16,439 bases of DNA from JBCBCP01 sp039178165 (GTDB lineage Bacteria > Pseudomonadota > Alphaproteobacteria > Rhodobacterales > Rhodobacteraceae): contig JBCDFL010000063.1 of NCBI GenBank assembly GCA_039178165.1, positions 1-16,439 of the forward strand. Direction: 5' to 3'. Shown here one piece after another: positions 14,531 through 16,439 of this stretch (its first letter is position 1; the number at the start of each line of letters is the position of its first letter). A program made the translations under genes and the position numbers. The notes beneath the pieces were generated by a model, which ran no database searches, was not told the origin of the DNA, and worked only from the letters and a program-made list of their open reading frames with translations.

Positions 14531-15061
14531 TTACTTCAGGAAGTCGAGAAGACGGTCCATCATGCCTTCGTCCTGGGTCATGGTGATGCCTTCGGTGCGC
14601 AGCCGTTCGGCCACCCGTGGGCCTGCATTGCGTCCTGCCTCTGTCCCGGCGATCTGCCCGATCCGCGCACCTTCCGCCATAACGGTCGGCGTGGCTAGGA
14701 CGAAGGCCTGGCCTGACGGTGACCGCATGAAAGCTGCGATATCGGCCAGTTCCTGATCGGAAAAGGCGTTCAGATTAATCGACGTGCTCTCTTCCTGCAT
14801 GGTCTCGGTGAATTCGTCGATGAACTCTTCCATGAACAGGTCGAAGAACCGTTGGGTATCGCTGAGCGTGATCCCGCTTTGACGCAGCTCGTTCTCCAGA
14901 GCGCCAATGATCAATGGGCGCTGCGCCACCAGCGCGCCTTCGAAAATCTCTTTCGTGACCGTCTGACTGACGATGTAGCGCGCGTCCGACAGGCGGTCGG
15001 CCGCACTTTGCGTCGCAAAGCTGAGCGCCATCGCACATGCGAGAAGACGTAAACGGATCAT
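14531..15061 (-). CDS. Exported DUF2059-family protein
   Basis: A 176-residue secreted protein of unknown function. A signal peptide is clear: positive start MIRLR, hydrophobic LLACAMALSFA, and a likely cut near Ala20-Ala21 before DRLSDARY. The mature part is helical and acidic. The segment FSDQELADIAAFMRSPSGQA (99-118) is the core signature of DUF2059, where ELxxIxxFxxSPxGxA is typical. It is expected in the periplasm. GGGAGG lies 8 nt upstream of the ATG. It is downstream of the DUF5872-like gene on the same strand with a 67-bp gap and could be co-transcribed. The rplL terminator sits just beyond its 3' end and may serve both directions. Confidence 0.85.
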   Translation of the reverse strand: MIRLRLLACAMALSFATQSAADRLSDARYIVSQTVTKEIFEGALVAQRPLIIGALENELRQSGITLSDTQRFFDLFMEEFIDEFTETMQEESTSINLNAFSDQELADIAAFMRSPSGQAFVLATPTVMAEGARIGQIAGTEAGRNAGPRVAERLRTEGITMTQDEGMMDRLLDFLK

Positions 15062-15128
15062 GACAAGCGCCTCCCAAAACCTATCGGAACCCTAGAAGAG
15101 GCGCCGCCGTCCGCGCAAGATGACTGAA

Positions 15129-15764
15129 TTACGTCAGAGCCTTTACCAACTCGTCCTTCGTCATGTCCGAGCGGCCCTCGATGTCTTCGTCTTGCGCCAT
15201 CTCGTACAACTCGCCCTTGGTTTTGGACTCCAGCGCAGCCTTGCCGCCCCTGGCCCGCCCGTTCTCGTCCGTGGCGCCCTCGATCGCGTCCAACAACTGG
15301 TCTTTGGTCATGTCCGACCGCCCCGCGATCTCCAGATCCTGCGCGCGCTCCATCAACATGCCCTTCGTCGGACCATTCGCCTTGATGTGCGAGACCTTCT
15401 CGCGCACATCGTCCGGCTGATCGACGAATTGCCCGTCGCCGCCCTTCTTCCGCTCGGTCGAGCGACGGTATTCGTCCTCCGTCAGGATCATACGCACCTT
15501 TTTGGGCAAGTACCGCTCGCCCGATTCCAGAGCGTCCTCGCCCGATTTGGTGCCCCAATCCTCTTCGGTCCACTTGTGCAGGTCGGTGTCCTTCTGATCG
15601 GGCCCTTCATCCTCATATCCGCCCCCGCGGCGCTTGTATTCCTGCACGGCCATTTGGGCTTTGCGGGCGGACCACTGACCAGGCTCACCGCCTTTGTCGC
15701 TCTGGGTGATCTCTTCCTTCACCTTCTCCCACAGCGCGGGGTCGGACTTTTCTGCAGATGACAT
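15129..15764 (-). CDS. DUF5872-like protein with two Rho-N/SAP-like repeats
   Basis: A 211-residue, highly charged soluble protein. The front part (about 60-105) has DLHKWTEEDWGTKSGEDALE and LPKKVRMILTEDEYRRSTER, which fits what is called DUF5872. The end carries two copies of a 30-residue helix-extended-helix unit at 133-162 and 182-211, both with the shape TKGxLxExAQDxxIxGRSDM followed by TKDxL. This resembles the N-terminal domain of Rho and SAP motifs, which bind nucleic acid, so an RNA- or DNA-binding role is an inference. The linker (163-181) is Gly/Arg-rich. GGAGGAG lies before ATG 15764; a longer frame to 16004 has no such site and an unlikely N-terminus. No signal peptide, so it is cytoplasmic. 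Confidence 0.8.
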   Translation of the reverse strand: MSSAEKSDPALWEKVKEEITQSDKGGEPGQWSARKAQMAVQEYKRRGGGYEDEGPDQKDTDLHKWTEEDWGTKSGEDALESGERYLPKKVRMILTEDEYRRSTERKKGGDGQFVDQPDDVREKVSHIKANGPTKGMLMERAQDLEIAGRSDMTKDQLLDAIEGATDENGRARGGKAALESKTKGELYEMAQDEDIEGRSDMTKDELVKALT

Positions 15765-16073
15765 GGCGACACTCCTCCCTCCCCCGCGCAACCCTCGGGT
15801 CCGGTCACAAGTTCCCGAGGCCCACGCGTCCAACGCTCCGGCACCGTCAGCGCGTAGCGTTAGACATGCGTTGAGGTAGGCCAAGCATCGGCCCGTGCCG
15901 GGCGCCCCTATTTTAATCGGAGGCGCCGCACAGTCCCCGCACTTTACCCGCCCGGCGTATCTATTGGCTTGTGAGCGCGCCGCCGGAGATGGTACGACGC
16001 CCACGGTTGATATGTTTTTGAAACATTGCTGCGTGTTTTACGCTGAAATAACGGACACTTGAGGATAGAGTGT
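15765..16073. other. Divergent intergenic region
   Basis: These 309 bp separate the minus-strand DUF5872-like gene from the plus-strand GSCFA gene. No gene or RNA was recognised. The 3' part is AT-richer than the surroundings and holds the perfect dyad ATGTTT-TTG-AAACAT at 16012-16026, about 50 nt before the GSCFA start, a plausible regulator site. Two GGCGCC hexamers (starting near 15900 and 15922) flank an AT-rich CCTATTTTAATCGGA segment that could hold a minus-strand promoter. None of these is certain. Confidence 0.4.
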
Positions 16074-16439
16074 ATGGAGCGGATTGAAGTTCCTGAGGCG
16101 ATGGCCCGCAGGAAGGGCCAAGGCAAGAAGTACCCGTCCATTGAAGATGAACGATACCGCGATGGGATGATGTTCCCGGTCATCGAGCCTGGTTTCACCT
16201 TCGATATGGGTCAGAAGATCTTTGCGGTGGGCTCGTGTTTCGCACGGAACATTGAACGCCAGCTCAAAGGGTTCGAGGTCCCAACGCGTGAGTTCGAACT
16301 TCCGGAGGGGGAGACGGCCATCGGCGCGCGCAATACGATTCTGAACGAATATAATCCCGGTACGATGGCGCAACGCATTGCCGGCGCAGCGACCGGGGCA
16401 TCCTTCGGCGAAAAAGCCTTCCTGGAGGAAAAAGGTGGC
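16074..16439 (+). CDS. GSCFA-domain protein, N-terminal part (runs off window)
   Basis: The first 122 codons of a larger gene, open to the window end. Residues 48-61 (KIFAVGSCFARNIE) contain the Gly-Ser-Cys-Phe-Ala signature that names the GSCFA domain, a family related to SGNH/GDSL-type hydrolases and found in polysaccharide- or capsule-linked genes. ARNTILNEYNPGTMAQRIAG (85-104) fits the next part of that family. The expected full length is several hundred residues. GAGGA (16061-16065) precedes the ATG. The Cys/Ser of the signature is in place. Substrate and role are unknown, and the downstream context is not visible. Confidence 0.85.
   Translation, partial: MERIEVPEAMARRKGQGKKYPSIEDERYRDGMMFPVIEPGFTFDMGQKIFAVGSCFARNIERQLKGFEVPTREFELPEGETAIGARNTILNEYNPGTMAQRIAGAATGASFGEKAFLEEKGG

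Overview
The window is high-GC DNA from an alphaproteobacterium, most likely a member of the Rhodobacterales (roseobacter/Paracoccaceae type). The case rests on the EF-Tu, NusG, L11, L1, L10 and L7/L12 sequences, a GTG-started rplJ beginning V-D-R-A-Q, a CCA-encoded tRNA-Trp beside secE, and the flavour of the accessory genes. Both strands were read; no CRISPR array, insertion sequence, integrase or rRNA gene was seen.

Layout. 1-276 is the 3' end of tuf, followed by about 600 bp without a gene that carries several strong hairpins. 877-3794 holds an acetyltransferase and an overlapping hydratase/CoA-transferase pair of mesaconyl-CoA type (meh-mct). 3844-5539 is tRNA-Trp, a small membrane protein gene, secE and nusG. 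5536-10035 is accessory: a membrane-bound LytTR regulator, an SMR-type transporter, a LysR regulator divergent from an SbtA-like bicarbonate transporter, and a double-OmpA-domain protein. 10252-11404 is rplK-rplA with its own terminator. An AldB/ExaC-type aldehyde dehydrogenase (11627-13177) follows, then rplJ-rplL (13487-14449) with a strong terminator. The right end (14531-16439) has two minus-strand genes (DUF2059, and a DUF5872/Rho-N-like protein) and the start of a GSCFA-domain gene.

The backbone is the normally compact tuf-trnW-secE-nusG-rplKAJL(-rpoBC) translation/transcription cluster. Here it is cut into four transcription blocks by unrelated metabolic, transport and regulatory genes. 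Each block shows its own terminator or promoter candidates, and rpoB does not follow rplL.

The most striking observation is that two otherwise intact genes carry a single in-frame TAG: rplJ at codon 82 and the sbtA-like gene at codon 14. In rplJ the position is normally tyrosine. In both, the context CTAGT would result from a TAC-to-TAG change. This could be sequencing error, mutation, or amber read-through. TAG also ends nusG and the LytTR gene, which share one CTAG, so a simple genome-wide reassignment of TAG is not supported by this window.
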